The translations under genes were made by a program, and so were the position numbers. The notes beneath the pieces were generated by a model that searched no databases, was not told the DNA's origin, and worked only from the letters and a program-made list of their open reading frames with translations. From NCBI GenBank assembly GCA_022447555.1, contig JAKVBF010000001.1, forward strand, positions 301,639 to 365,638: a stretch of DNA of 64,000 nt, written 5' to 3'. The stretch comes from Mariniblastus sp. (GTDB lineage Bacteria > Planctomycetota > Planctomycetia > Pirellulales > Pirellulaceae). Within the stretch, counting starts at the first letter, position 1. Each line of letters opens with the position of its first letter. This document shows positions 9,135 to 19,043 of this stretch, piece after piece.

Positions 9135-9599
9135 CGGGCCCCCTGCTTTTTCCCTTGATTTTCGCGTGTGCGAACCACCGAATCCCATCGATTCCCTTGT
9201 CCTTTCGTCCAACTTGCACGACCCGTTACAGGCAAATACACGTCTAGACCAACGATTTCGCCTTGGGCCATGCTACAACCCGGAAAACCGTCTGTGACCG
9301 AAACCACCTGATTGGTACAATCGCCCCAAACATCCTGTCTTTAAATTTTCAGGTCGGCGTGGTAGACCAAGAAATAAGGCTCCCGTCGAGTTGGGTTGTA
9401 TGGTCAATCGAAAGCAACGGGCTTGGAGAAGGCGTCACAAAGGTTCCAGCGAATGAACGCCTCCGCCTATTGCCTGGAATGCTGGAATGGATTCGCCTCT
9501 TTGACAGCCCATCGCGGCCGGTTTTACAAGGAATGTAGATTGAACATAGTCACTCACCAAAACCGATGGTCTCAGTACTAAATCAGAAAGGTAAGCGAC
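9135..9599. other. Intergenic region with divergent promoters
   Basis: 465 bases between the divergent small secreted-protein gene and the topoisomerase A gene. Apart from a candidate promoter near 9501 I see no gene, RNA or repeat; short frames here have no coding character. Confidence 0.5.
9501..9530 (+). promoter_or_regulatory. Candidate promoter of topoisomerase operon
   Basis: TTGACA is followed after 18 bases by TACAAG, a fair -35/-10 pair about 70 bases before the TTG start of the topoisomerase A gene. Planctomycete promoters are poorly known, so this is a consensus match only. Confidence 0.3.
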
Positions 9600-12080
9600 T
9601 TGGCTAAGAAGCGTGCTGCTCGAAAAAAAACCACGAAGCGAGGAACATCCGGCACTCGCGCCAAAAAATCGCGCAATGGCAAAGCAGAAGCAAGCCTGTT
9701 TGATGATGTTGATGAACAGTTGACGACTGTCCCTTTGCGGACAATTGCCCAATCCCGCTATCTGAACTACTCGTTGTCGGTCATCACCAGTCGCGCCCTA
9801 CCTGACGTGCGAGATGGATTAAAACCGGTGCAGCGGCGAATCCTTTACACGATGCACCAACAGCGTTTGAACCACACCAGCAAACATCGCAAATGCGCAA
9901 AAGTTGTGGGTGATGTTATGGGTAATTATCACCCTCACGGTGATAGTTCTATCTACGACGCACTGGTTCGAATGGCACAGCCTTTTTCCCTTCGAATGCC
10001 ACTTGTTGATGGCAGTGGAAATTTTGGGTCTGTTGACGGTGACAACGCAGCTGCCATGCGTTACACAGAGTGTCGCATGACCCGAATCGCGAGTGAAGTG
10101 CTGGACGATTTGGCAACCGAGACCGTAGCCTTTAAAGCCAACTATGACGGGAGTCGCCGGGAGCCAGTTGTCTTACCGAGTCGCGTCCCCAATTTACTCG
10201 TTAACGGTGCTACCGGGATCGCGGTAGGAATGGCCACCAATATTCCTCCTCATAATTTAAAGGAGGTCTGCAAGGCATTGCTGAAACTACTTCGCGACCC
10301 CGAAATCAAAGGATACCAGTTAGTTGCCAATGACGCGGTTCAGGGACCTGACTTCCCGACCGGCGGACAAATCACAAATACCAAAGAGGAGTTGCGTGAT
10401 ATTTACGCGACCGGCCAAGGTGCCATTCGGTTACGAGGCACTCACAAAATCGTCGAAAACAAGAAATTCGGCCGCATCCTACAGATCACCTCGATTCCCT
10501 ATGCAGTCAATAAAGCCAATTTGGTTGAGCGAATCTCCGAGATCGTATTTAGCGGTAAAATGCCCCTTGTGACCGAAGTTCGGGATCTCTCAACGGATGA
10601 CATCCGAATAGATCTGGTGCTGAAAAAGGGTGCTGACGAAAACAAGGTTTTGGCATACCTGTATAAAAACACTCAACTGCAAACCAATTTCAACGTCAAC
10701 CTGACCTGTCTCGTCCCGACCGAGAGTCCTGATATCGGAGCACCTGACCGCTTAGGTCTCAAAGAGATCCTATGGCACTTCCTTCATTTTCGCCTGGAAG
10801 TGATTACACGACGACTGGAAAACGAGCTGGAGGTGTTGAATCGCCGAATCCATATTCTCAATGGTTTTGTGACGATCTTCGACGCTTTAGACACCATCAT
10901 TCGAATCATTAGGAAATCAGATGGTAAAGCTGATGCGGCAGAAAAAATAATGAAACGTTTTCCAGCCAAGAAAGGGGGGCTGGATGCGGAACAAACCGAG
11001 GCAATTCTTGAACTCAAGTTGTATCGACTCGCTCGTTTGGAAATACAACTGATTCAAGATGAATTGAAAAAGAAAAAGCGGCGAGCGGGTCAGATCAAAA
11101 AACTGCTGCGAGAAGACACCGCCGACACCAATCAGTCGGGTCGCTGGGCGATTGTCCGCAAAGAGGTTGAAGAGCTGATTACCGGTTTCTGTCAAGATCA
11201 TTGGTCAAAACGCAAGACCTTGATTGAGTCAGTTGATGCGGAACCCGAATACTCTGCGGAAGATTTCATCGTGGCCGAAGACTGCCATGTATTAATTACG
11301 CGCGACGGCTGGGTCAAGCGACAAAAACAAATCACCGATCCCGCCAAAAGTCGACTCCGGCAGGGAGACAGCGTCTTGGCATGCGTCGCCGGTTCGACCC
11401 GGGCGACGATTGGATTTTTCTCATCTTTTGGCTTCTGCTACACCTGTCGGTTCATTGATATTCCTGCCTCAACCGGATTCGGTGATCCCATCCAAAAGAT
11501 GTTTCGACTCAAAGATGGCGAAAAGATCGTTTCGGTCACTTCGTTCGACCCTCGCTTGTATCAACTGATCCCGCCCGACGAAAATCATTTTCCCGAAGAT
11601 TTCGGAATCGCCGTTTCGAGCAATGGTTTTGCCCTTCTGTTCAGCTGCGACACGCTGATCGAGCCCTCCACACGAAATGGGCGCCGCTTTGCACGTCTTG
11701 GAGCGGGACACAAACTAATCGGAGCGCAGATCATCGATGACACCTATGAAACCACTTTAGCCATCTCTCGTGATTGCCGAGCGATGGTCTGTCCGACCAG
11801 TGAAATCAATTTCCTATCCGGCCCCGGCAAGGGTGTGAAATTACTTCGCCTGGCCAAGACAGATGAGTTGATCGGTTTCAAGGCATCGAAAGGGGAGCGA
11901 GATCTGCTATTGGTTGAAACCAACCGTGGGGCTCAAAAGACCATCTCCACAGCCAAGTATCGTGTCACCGGACGGGGCGGCAAAGGAACAGAGATTCAAA
12001 AGAACGGGAAAATCGCGCGGATCGTAGAGCCGCCACCCACATCGCCGCCTCCTTTCTCCTCTAGCGGAGATAGTTCCTAA
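9600..12080 (+). CDS. DNA gyrase/topoisomerase IV subunit A
   Basis: 826 residues from a TTG start with AAAGG just upstream. After a basic tail of about 30 residues ([12 protein letters not shown]), the breakage-reunion domain begins at [20 protein letters not shown]. It has the quinolone-region block [20 protein letters not shown] and the catalytic Tyr155 in [20 protein letters not shown] before it is closer to GyrA than to ParC. A coiled-coil gate and a C-terminal beta-pinwheel follow. A glycine-rich RGGKG occurs only near the very end, not in the usual GyrA-box place, which speaks for topoisomerase IV. The subunit cuts and rejoins DNA together with the ATPase subunit encoded 51 bases downstream. 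Gyrase or topoisomerase IV cannot be settled by eye. Confidence 0.9.
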   Translation: MAKKRAARKKTTKRGTSGTRAKKSRNGKAEASLFDDVDEQLTTVPLRTIAQSRYLNYSLSVITSRALPDVRDGLKPVQRRILYTMHQQRLNHTSKHRKCAKVVGDVMGNYHPHGDSSIYDALVRMAQPFSLRMPLVDGSGNFGSVDGDNAAAMRYTECRMTRIASEVLDDLATETVAFKANYDGSRREPVVLPSRVPNLLVNGATGIAVGMATNIPPHNLKEVCKALLKLLRDPEIKGYQLVANDAVQGPDFPTGGQITNTKEELRDIYATGQGAIRLRGTHKIVENKKFGRILQITSIPYAVNKANLVERISEIVFSGKMPLVTEVRDLSTDDIRIDLVLKKGADENKVLAYLYKNTQLQTNFNVNLTCLVPTESPDIGAPDRLGLKEILWHFLHFRLEVITRRLENELEVLNRRIHILNGFVTIFDALDTIIRIIRKSDGKADAAEKIMKRFPAKKGGLDAEQTEAILELKLYRLARLEIQLIQDELKKKKRRAGQIKKLLREDTADTNQSGRWAIVRKEVEELITGFCQDHWSKRKTLIESVDAEPEYSAEDFIVAEDCHVLITRDGWVKRQKQITDPAKSRLRQGDSVLACVAGSTRATIGFFSSFGFCYTCRFIDIPASTGFGDPIQKMFRLKDGEKIVSVTSFDPRLYQLIPPDENHFPEDFGIAVSSNGFALLFSCDTLIEPSTRNGRRFARLGAGHKLIGAQIIDDTYETTLAISRDCRAMVCPTSEINFLSGPGKGVKLLRLAKTDELIGFKASKGERDLLLVETNRGAQKTISTAKYRVTGRGGKGTEIQKNGKIARIVEPPPTSPPPFSSSGDSS

Positions 12081-12131
12081 GGCTGCACTCCATGGATTTA
12101 ATATTACCTTCACGCACGATGAAACATTGCG

Positions 12132-14048
12132 ATGGCCACGGCTAAAAAAGAATACCTAAGTAAAAACATTACGGTTCTCGAGGGCCTTGATCCGGTCCGA
12201 AAGCGACCCGGCATGTACATTGGCGGTGTAGGCATGCAGGGGCTTCACCATCTGGTATGGGAGATTCTTGACAACTCCATTGATGAAGCCATGAATGGCC
12301 ACGCCACTGAGATTCAGGTGCAGCTCCATAAAGACGGGCAAACCATTACGGTTTCCGATAACGGGCGCGGCATTCCGATTGACAAACACTCCAAAACCAA
12401 AAAATCGGCTCTTGAAACCGTGCTAACCGTGCTGCACGCCGGTGGAAAGTTCGATGGCAACAATTACAAGACCTCCGGGGGACTTCACGGAGTCGGAGCA
12501 TCGGTGGTCAACGCATTATCCAAGAAATTGATTGCGATCGTTCGGCGAGGCGGCTCTCAGTATCGAATGGAGTTCAGCAAAGGCCTTCCCAAGTCAAAGC
12601 TTCAAAAACTAAAGGGTTCGGTTCGTGGATCCGGAACGCTGATTACTTTCACGCCTGATCCAACGATTTTTCCAAAAACTGATTTTGATCCCGCCACGAT
12701 TCGGTCGCGTTTGGAAATCGCCAGCTACCTACATCGCGGCATCAAATTCTCGTTTGCTGACGACACAACGAAAACCAAAGAGGTCTTCCTCCATGAGCGG
12801 GGAATCGTTGACTATTTGGAAAAAGTGATCAAACAGCGAAAAACTGCCTCGATTCATGAGCTGCCCTTCACGTTCAGCATGGATGGAGAAGTCCGCCTTG
12901 AGCTCGTGATGCAGTGGACCGAGTCCACCGATGAGCATGTACGCTCTTACGTAAACGGGATCACCACCGGCAGCGGAGGAACTCACGAAAATGGCTATCG
13001 GTCGGGATTATCCAAAGCCGTTCGAAATTACTTCGACATGCATAATTTGATCCCCAGAGGTGTCAAAATTTCATTGGAAGACATCCGCGAAGGACTCGTG
13101 GCCATCGTCTCCGTGTTTTTGGCCGACCCGCAATTCCAGGGTCAAACCAAAGACAAATTGAACAACACGGAAATAACCGCGGTCGTTGAAAGTGCCGTGC
13201 GCCCCGCCTTAGAGCAATGGATGAATGACAATCGTAGCACGGCCGACGGTATCGCTGCAAGAATCATCGCATCGGCTCGAGCCCGGGCGGCCTCGCGAGC
13301 AGCCTCCGCCGCCGTGTCACGGAAATCGAGCGGCAAGAAAACGATGTTGCCGGGAAAATTAAGCGATTGTCTGAATTCGGGACGGGCCGATTCTGAATTA
13401 TTTATTGTCGAAGGTGACTCTGCCGGCGGAAGTGCCAAGCAGGGGCGGGATCGAAATTTCCAAGCCATCCTGCCGCTAAGAGGTAAAGTACTCAACACGG
13501 AAAGCGCCACCCTCAAGAAGATTGTTGAGAATAAAGAGATCCAAGATATCATCGCCTCGACTGGTATGGGAATCGCTAAAAATGCCAACATCACCAACCT
13601 TCGATACGACCGAATCATTTTATTGGCCGACGCTGACTCCGATGGCCATCATATTACCACGCTGTTGCTAACATTCTTCTATCGACACATGCCGCAATTG
13701 ATCTTCGAGGGCAAGCTGTACGTCGCCATGCCTCCCCTGTATCGGATCGATGTCGGCAAAGAGACCTTTTGGGCCGCTGACGAGGAAGATCGGGAACGCA
13801 TTCTCGCTGAGCATGAGAACAGCCGATCCACGCCTGAAATAACCCGATTTAAAGGGCTTGGCGAAATGATGCCCAAAGTTTTGTGGTCAACCACGCTCGA
13901 TCCGAAAACTAGGCGGCTACTGAAAGTCGAGGTAGACGATCATCTAGAAACGGATCGCGTCGTATCCGACCTGATGGGACGAGACGCCTCCGCGCGGTTT
14001 AAATTCATCATGGAACGAGCCGAAGAAGCCAACGATATCGATGTATAG
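12132..14048 (+). CDS. DNA gyrase/topoisomerase IV subunit B
   Basis: 638 residues. The GHKL ATPase domain shows DNSIDEA (47-53), SDNGRGIP and GLHGVGASVVNALS (about 117-130); the TOPRIM domain shows EGDSAGGSAKQGRDR from Glu427 and ADADSDG near residue 500; the tail TRFKGLGEM is typical. The block LPLRGKVLNTE is nearer to ParE of Gram-positive bacteria than to GyrB, which has LNVEKA there. An Ala/Arg-rich stretch (residues about 375-400) links transducer and TOPRIM domains. The length is that of short GyrB/ParE forms without the enterobacterial insert. It forms an operon with the A subunit. Confidence 0.92.
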   Translation: MATAKKEYLSKNITVLEGLDPVRKRPGMYIGGVGMQGLHHLVWEILDNSIDEAMNGHATEIQVQLHKDGQTITVSDNGRGIPIDKHSKTKKSALETVLTVLHAGGKFDGNNYKTSGGLHGVGASVVNALSKKLIAIVRRGGSQYRMEFSKGLPKSKLQKLKGSVRGSGTLITFTPDPTIFPKTDFDPATIRSRLEIASYLHRGIKFSFADDTTKTKEVFLHERGIVDYLEKVIKQRKTASIHELPFTFSMDGEVRLELVMQWTESTDEHVRSYVNGITTGSGGTHENGYRSGLSKAVRNYFDMHNLIPRGVKISLEDIREGLVAIVSVFLADPQFQGQTKDKLNNTEITAVVESAVRPALEQWMNDNRSTADGIAARIIASARARAASRAASAAVSRKSSGKKTMLPGKLSDCLNSGRADSELFIVEGDSAGGSAKQGRDRNFQAILPLRGKVLNTESATLKKIVENKEIQDIIASTGMGIAKNANITNLRYDRIILLADADSDGHHITTLLLTFFYRHMPQLIFEGKLYVAMPPLYRIDVGKETFWAADEEDRERILAEHENSRSTPEITRFKGLGEMMPKVLWSTTLDPKTRRLLKVEVDDHLETDRVVSDLMGRDASARFKFIMERAEEANDIDV

Positions 14049-14102
14049 AATCGCTTGCGGATAAGACCCGTTGGCTTGGTGCAGAGTCCACCGGCCAAAT
14101 GA

Positions 14103-14246
14103 TTAACGCATGCAGCGCCGTACCAAAACCAGCCCGCACACGCCCAGTAAACCCAAGGTGCTCGGTTCGGGAATGTCAATCGCAGCGATCCCAACACTCA
14201 GGCCATAGAATTGCGGTACGTTCACCAAGGTATCGCCCCCCCTTTA
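14103..14246 (-). pseudogene. Orphan PEP-CTERM sorting tail (gene remnant)
   Basis: Between two in-frame stops lie 46 codons ending in DIPEPSTLGLLGVCGL, then VLV, RRCMR and a stop. This is a complete PEP-CTERM sorting signal: Pro-Glu-Pro, one hydrophobic helix, an arginine cluster and the C-terminus. Such tails end secreted proteins handled by an exosortase. The upstream part (DTLVNVPQFYGLSVG) also reads like the end of such a protein. No ATG precedes it, and upstream the frame is closed by the stop codon of the helicase. I take it as the last piece of a destroyed PEP-CTERM gene. Readthrough from the helicase is formally possible because the frame is the same, but makes no biological sense. 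Confidence 0.6.
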
Positions 14247-16703
14247 GGAAGGATTCAACTCGGTTTTTCTGGCATTTTCCAGCCATTTTTCGGTACTTTC
14301 CGAATCGACCACTCGGCAGATATCCTCTAAATCGTCCGCGATCTGCCCAATCTCTTCCCTCCAAATGGCCGGTTCAATATCCGGCGGGCAAAGCGTTGCA
14401 AATTCATCGATCAACAAAACCATCCTTAGGAGATGCCGAAACACCATCCCTTCCTGCTTTTGCAATTTATAACTGGTGATGTATTTATTGAAGTCACCAC
14501 CAAATTCTAATACCGCGCCTGCTACCCAGGCCGGCCAGACTCGTAGATCGTCCACGCCGGGAAAGTCGTATTGAAATAGACGCTGTAGTTTATGTGGCAG
14601 CGTCAACACAAAGGCCCGCTCTTCGTCAAACCACCCCCGCTCATCTTCTTCATCAGGATCAACCGCTCCTAGCTCTTCGGACGTAGCCAATCCTAATTTC
14701 AATAGCTGGGCATCCAGTCGCGTGGCTGCCAAAGGTCCGGATGGCATTTCATCCAGCGGCGGAATCCGAATCGCTTTACCCAGAGAACGGGGCAATTCAA
14801 GCAAACTCTCCATCGCCTGGATGCGCTCCGTTCGATCCGCGATGCCAAGATGATTCATTAAGAACAGCCCATACAGCGGATGGACGCCTCGCAAATTAAG
14901 TAAACCTTCCATCGTCTCTGTCGGATAGGCGAAAACAGGTCGGTAGTCCGATAAGGGATCCGCTGAGGGAGCCATTGCGGCCGCGGCCCGTTTTGATCGA
15001 CTGGCGACCGGATCTTTCATTTCTGTACCTTGATCGGTCGGCTCGCTCGCGCGTTGCCCCAGGTCTAACGTCGGAGCGGCAGGTTGCTCAACACGCTCTG
15101 CGGGCTCAGTATGGGTCGACGGTTCAGATGCTGGCTTCGGCTTGTCATCCGGTTTTGCCGACATTTCAGCCAGAGGCGGCTTAGGCTCTAAGCTGACATA
15201 ACCTCCTCGCCAAAGCGTGATCAATCGCCGATTCAGTTCTCGATGCGCTCGCTCCCGTCCACGGCTGTCCAAAAGCCGGCCATCAATCAACCGCCGAATC
15301 GGTTCGACCTCTGGTGAAAGATCCAACATGTAAACCAACATTCGCCAAGGTAAGGGCCCGCGACTGGCCAAATCAGCCGGGGGTGCCACCTTAAGCTGTT
15401 CGAACTGCTGCTGCGACCAATACTGTACTTCCGAATTTCGTTTGGGCATCTTTTTCTTAAGTGCTTTTTTCGCTTTTCGAAGACCTGGATCTTTAGTGTC
15501 CTCAGGAATTTGCTCGTATTTCTCTCGCCAGCGAAGGAGTTTGACGTCGTCTTCGTGGGCGAGTGCAATCACGAACCCGCGATCATCAAACTGCGGCCGC
15601 CCCGCCCGACCAAACATCTGATGCGCGGCACTGGGTTCGATTACCTTCTTTTTCCTCGGGGGCCCCTTTAATAACGTAGGCAACAACACGCTGCGGGCGG
15701 GTAAATTGATCCCCGCTGCCAGAGTTTCCGTGCACACGCAGACCGACAAAAGCTTGTCCTGAAACAGTTGTTCCACAATCCTGCGGTAACGTGGCAAAAT
15801 CCCGGCGTGATGAACCCCCACCCCGCGCATCAGGATTTGTTTGAGCTTGGGCCCCGCTCCCTTCGACCAGTCACTTTGATCGAGCCGACCCGCAATCGCT
15901 TTTTGCTGATCCGGCGTGACCACCTTTTTGCCTTTGAGCTGTTCGGCAATGGTCCAGCATTGCTCTCGGTTAAAGCAGAACAGCAACGCCGGAGTCAAAC
16001 GAGCTTCGGCGACTCCGCCCACCATCGACTCTAGCTGCTCTGACAACAACTGATCCTCAACCCACTGATAAGTCAAAGGGACCTTGCGTTCAGTCCCCTG
16101 CACCAGATCTAAGCCTCTCTGGTGACGCGCCCGAAGCCAACTGCAAAACTCCGACGCATTACCAACGGTCGCACTCAGTAACAATGTACGAACCGAGCTG
16201 GGTAATAAACTAAGGCCAAACTCCCAAACGATCCCACGGTCTCGATCGTTAAAACTATGGAACTCATCCATCACGACCGCCCAAACATCGCCGAAATCAA
16301 AGGCCTCCCGGTGCAGCAGCCGATTCAGTAGGATCTCTGCCACGACAACTAAAATCTTAGCTTGAGGATTGATCTTTCGATTTCCGGTCACTAATCCTAT
16401 ATCCGATGCGGAAAAACCCCACGCGACAGCCTTGCGTTGCAATTCCTGGAATTTCTGATCTGTCAACGCAATCAAGGGTGTTGTGTAGTAAGCCGTTTTT
16501 CTAAGCTTCAATGCTTCGTAAATAGCCGCTTCGGCAACCAATGTCTTACCGGTTCCAGTCGGTGCGCACATCAACACCCCCTGCTCGCTAGAGAACCAGG
16601 CGAACAGGGCTTCTTCCTGAACGGGATACGGCTCAAAAGGCAATGCATCAAAATATTCTTGGGCAATCTCATCCCGCCGGTTTTGAAGTTGTTCCATCAT
16701 CAC
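14244..16703 (-). CDS. Ski2-like DEAD/DEAH-box helicase
   Basis: 819 residues; three Met codons in a row at the start. Motifs of superfamily 2: Walker A APTGTGKT (47-54), DEFH (146-149, motif II), SAT (177-179), GVGVHHAGILPRYRRIVEQL and TLAAGINLPARSV (Ski2-type motifs IV-V), and QMFGRAGRPQFDDRG (motif VI). These match Ski2/Mtr4/Hel308-type RNA or DNA helicases rather than RecQ or DEAD-box proteins. After about residue 400 comes a charged, proline-rich low-complexity segment (about 510-590) and a helical C-terminal domain of unknown role. The gene is monocistronic. Substrate (RNA or DNA) is open. Confidence 0.88.
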   Translation of the reverse strand: MMMEQLQNRRDEIAQEYFDALPFEPYPVQEEALFAWFSSEQGVLMCAPTGTGKTLVAEAAIYEALKLRKTAYYTTPLIALTDQKFQELQRKAVAWGFSASDIGLVTGNRKINPQAKILVVVAEILLNRLLHREAFDFGDVWAVVMDEFHSFNDRDRGIVWEFGLSLLPSSVRTLLLSATVGNASEFCSWLRARHQRGLDLVQGTERKVPLTYQWVEDQLLSEQLESMVGGVAEARLTPALLFCFNREQCWTIAEQLKGKKVVTPDQQKAIAGRLDQSDWSKGAGPKLKQILMRGVGVHHAGILPRYRRIVEQLFQDKLLSVCVCTETLAAGINLPARSVLLPTLLKGPPRKKKVIEPSAAHQMFGRAGRPQFDDRGFVIALAHEDDVKLLRWREKYEQIPEDTKDPGLRKAKKALKKKMPKRNSEVQYWSQQQFEQLKVAPPADLASRGPLPWRMLVYMLDLSPEVEPIRRLIDGRLLDSRGRERAHRELNRRLITLWRGGYVSLEPKPPLAEMSAKPDDKPKPASEPSTHTEPAERVEQPAAPTLDLGQRASEPTDQGTEMKDPVASRSKRAAAAMAPSADPLSDYRPVFAYPTETMEGLLNLRGVHPLYGLFLMNHLGIADRTERIQAMESLLELPRSLGKAIRIPPLDEMPSGPLAATRLDAQLLKLGLATSEELGAVDPDEEDERGWFDEERAFVLTLPHKLQRLFQYDFPGVDDLRVWPAWVAGAVLEFGGDFNKYITSYKLQKQEGMVFRHLLRMVLLIDEFATLCPPDIEPAIWREEIGQIADDLEDICRVVDSESTEKWLENARKTELNPS

Positions 16704-17045
16704 TTTATTTTGCTAGCAGTTTGAGCGGGACGGGTTTGTTTTGAGGTAACCCCGTCATCAAATTGTTGACGCCGATTCCATTTCGCGACAGGTGGCATCT
16801 CGCACTTACCTGAGAGAAATTTATTTTAACTCTTTTATCATTATCGATTTGCGCCGAGAGATTCCAAACCTTGGCGAACTTGGCATCGTGGTTGCTCGTA
16901 AGAGAAGTGCGAAAATACGCCGCTCTTGCTTTACACGACGTAGAGACTTGCCCGCCGCTCCGACCAACGAGGCGTTGTTCGAATTTAAGGGAATCGTTCC
17001 CGGCCGGCCCCGGTAATTCATCCGTATTCTGGAGAATCTTGAAAC
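16704..17045. other. Intergenic region between divergent genes
   Basis: 342 bases between the helicase and the small membrane protein genes, which diverge. Overlapping short frames on both strands show no start signal or protein-like composition. Only promoters are expected here; none stands out. Confidence 0.4.
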
Positions 17046-17309
17046 ATGTCACAACGTCGAACCAAATCTACCCGCCGAAAACGATCCAGCAAGAACCGCC
17101 GAGTCTCTACCGTGATTGGAAATTTACTCTTGGAATCGCTTGGCTTTGGCGTCCTCATGTTCGTCTTGTTTTTCATTCACACAACGCCGGCCGACACCGC
17201 AACCTCGCAGATCGAGTCCAATCGATCGAACGATGGATGGCAGGATAAAAACGACTTCAGGGCATATGTTTCAGAATTATTTGCCACGCCCATCCAGCTG
17301 ACGAACTAA
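17046..17309 (+). CDS. Small basic single-pass membrane protein
   Basis: 87 residues; ATG with CTGGAG about 10 bases upstream. A very basic N-terminus (RRTKSTRRKRSSKNRR) precedes one membrane helix (LLLESLGFGVLMFVLFFIHT) and a short polar, acidic tail. The positive-inside rule puts the basic part in the cytoplasm, where it could touch nucleic acid or ribosomes. No family is recognised. It lies alone between helicase and sigma-factor genes. Confidence 0.55.
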   Translation: MSQRRTKSTRRKRSSKNRRVSTVIGNLLLESLGFGVLMFVLFFIHTTPADTATSQIESNRSNDGWQDKNDFRAYVSELFATPIQLTN

Positions 17310-17406
17310 TTGTGGTTTCGGAATGGTTTGCAGACAGCCTCTTCTTGAGGTGCGTGCCCCTGCGTTGTATGGATTCAAACCAAGGCAACACCGCCGAGTG
17401 ATTACG

Positions 17407-17436
17407 AAAAAAAGGCAGCCACTCACGGTGACTGCC
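17407..17436 (-). terminator. Intrinsic terminator of sigma-70 gene
   Basis: On the - strand a 9-base stem (GGCAGTCAC with GTGGCTGCC, one G-U pair in RNA) with a 5-base loop is followed by seven T. It lies about 45 bases after the sigma-factor stop codon and also faces the convergent small membrane-protein gene. Confidence 0.85.
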
Positions 17437-17480
17437 TCATTCTCTAACCTGGAGGAAACTGAGCTGATCTTGTCTCTAGA

Positions 17481-19043
17481 CTAGTCTAGAAAGCCAACCA
17501 ATTCTTGACTGCGGCTCGGCTGTTGTAACTTCCGAACTGCTTTCGCTTCAATCTGGCGAATACGCTCTCGGGTCACTTTGAAAATGTGGCCTACTTCTTC
17601 AAGCGTATAGCTGTAGCCATCTCCCAAGCCGTAACGCAGCTTGATGATTTCACGCTCTCGATAGCTCAGGGTTTTTAATACCTTATGAATACGCCCTCGC
17701 AGCATTTCTTGGGACGCTCCAATGGATGGACTTTTGGCCTCGCCATCCGGTAACAAATCTCCAAAATGACTGTCTTCACTATTACCAACAGGTCGGTCGA
17801 GACTGATCGGGTAACGGCTCATCGCTAAAACTCGCCGCGCCTCATCAACAGTTGTTTCAGAACGTCGGGCCACTTCTTCAAGCGTCGGCTCACGCCCCAA
17901 CTCCTGAAGCAATTGTCGTGATACGGTCCGAACTCGCGACATTGTCTCAACCATATGGACCGGAATCCGAATAGTTCGGCTCTGATCTGCAACCGCTCGG
18001 GTGATCGCCTGTCGAATCCACCACGTGGCATACGTACAAAACTTGAATCCCCTACGGTACTCAAACTTGTCTACAGCTCGCATCAAACCCGCATTCCCTT
18101 CTTGAATCAAGTCAAGAAAGCTCAAGCCTCGGTTGCGATACTTTTTGGCGATAGAGACAACCAATCGCAAGTTACCTTCGGAGAGCTCACGTTTGGCTTT
18201 CTGGTACTTGGAGTAGATCGACCGCAAGAAATTGATGCGGTGTCGAAGACTGGCCGGTGATTCCTGACAAGCCACTAAAATGGTACGCATTTCGTCCATC
18301 CACGGCTGCCGTTCTTCAATCGGCTTTTTTGCCTTCTTGTGAACTTGGATTTTTTGCTGTAGTTCGTCGACTCGGTCGCTGAAATCTTCGACGGTACGGA
18401 TCATGGATTCGATTCGCTGGGTGCGCAAACCAAGCTCCTCGATCAACCGGACCGAGCGTCTGCGACGACGAGCTAAATTTTGCCAGGCTTTTCGGCGAGA
18501 TGTCTTCGTTTCCGAAAGAGAAAATGCCGTCATGTAATCGCGGCGATTTCTTTTCAGCAAGACATCAAGCGTTCGAAGGTTATGCGGGATACGACCGAGG
18601 ATCTGTTCTTTCTCTAAACGATCGGTTACCGAAACCTGAACCGTTCGGTCAAATGGTAGTTCGCCTCGATGCACCCGGAGTAATGTTTTGTAAGCAGATT
18701 GAATGACGTAATCACATTCAAGCAACTTGGTTCTAAATTCGCGGCGTGTCTCTTCGATGCGCTTGGCGAGCGCAATTTCTTGCTGCCGGGTCAACAGTGG
18801 AATTTCGCCCATTTGAGTCAGGTACATCCGGACAGGGTCATCCGACCAAGACTCCGTCTCGTCAATTCCAGCCAACATCTCTTCGCTAGCCTTCATATCC
18901 GCGTCTGAAACTTGACCGTCAACTGGCGATGAGGCGGTGCGGTGCTCATCAGACTCGACCCCGGGATCCGCAAATGCTCCGCCACCGGTGCCTCTAGTCC
19001 TAGTCGCTTCATCTTCAAAATTATCGAGTATTGCGTCGTACAA
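17481..19043 (-). CDS. rpoD: RNA polymerase primary-type sigma-70 factor
   Basis: 520 residues. Region 1.2 reads [20 protein letters not shown]; region 2 has [40 protein letters not shown] and [20 protein letters not shown]; region 3 starts [13 protein letters not shown]; region 4 carries [20 protein letters not shown], the helix-turn-helix that reads the -35 element. This is the pattern of primary, housekeeping-type sigma factors. The acidic N-terminal 60 residues may be a short region 1.1, and an insert of about 130 residues between regions 1.2 and 2 is helical. Whether it is the only primary sigma factor cannot be told; planctomycetes may carry several. Confidence 0.92.
   Translation of the reverse strand: MYDAILDNFEDEATRTRGTGGGAFADPGVESDEHRTASSPVDGQVSDADMKASEEMLAGIDETESWSDDPVRMYLTQMGEIPLLTRQQEIALAKRIEETRREFRTKLLECDYVIQSAYKTLLRVHRGELPFDRTVQVSVTDRLEKEQILGRIPHNLRTLDVLLKRNRRDYMTAFSLSETKTSRRKAWQNLARRRRRSVRLIEELGLRTQRIESMIRTVEDFSDRVDELQQKIQVHKKAKKPIEERQPWMDEMRTILVACQESPASLRHRINFLRSIYSKYQKAKRELSEGNLRLVVSIAKKYRNRGLSFLDLIQEGNAGLMRAVDKFEYRRGFKFCTYATWWIRQAITRAVADQSRTIRIPVHMVETMSRVRTVSRQLLQELGREPTLEEVARRSETTVDEARRVLAMSRYPISLDRPVGNSEDSHFGDLLPDGEAKSPSIGASQEMLRGRIHKVLKTLSYREREIIKLRYGLGDGYSYTLEEVGHIFKVTRERIRQIEAKAVRKLQQPSRSQELVGFLD

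Noticed and set aside
13142..13618. 158-codon open frame on the - strand inside the topoisomerase B gene
   Set aside because: Antisense to the strongly conserved TOPRIM region; a shadow of codon bias.
14244..14246. Stop-codon readthrough joining the helicase to the PEP-CTERM tail
   Set aside because: The frame is the same, but the helicase has no signal peptide and is cytoplasmic, so an exosortase tail on it would be useless; a remnant is simpler.
16705..17052. 115-codon frame on the - strand upstream of the helicase
   Set aside because: No ribosome binding site, overlaps other frames, no protein-like pattern; it would also cover the promoter region.
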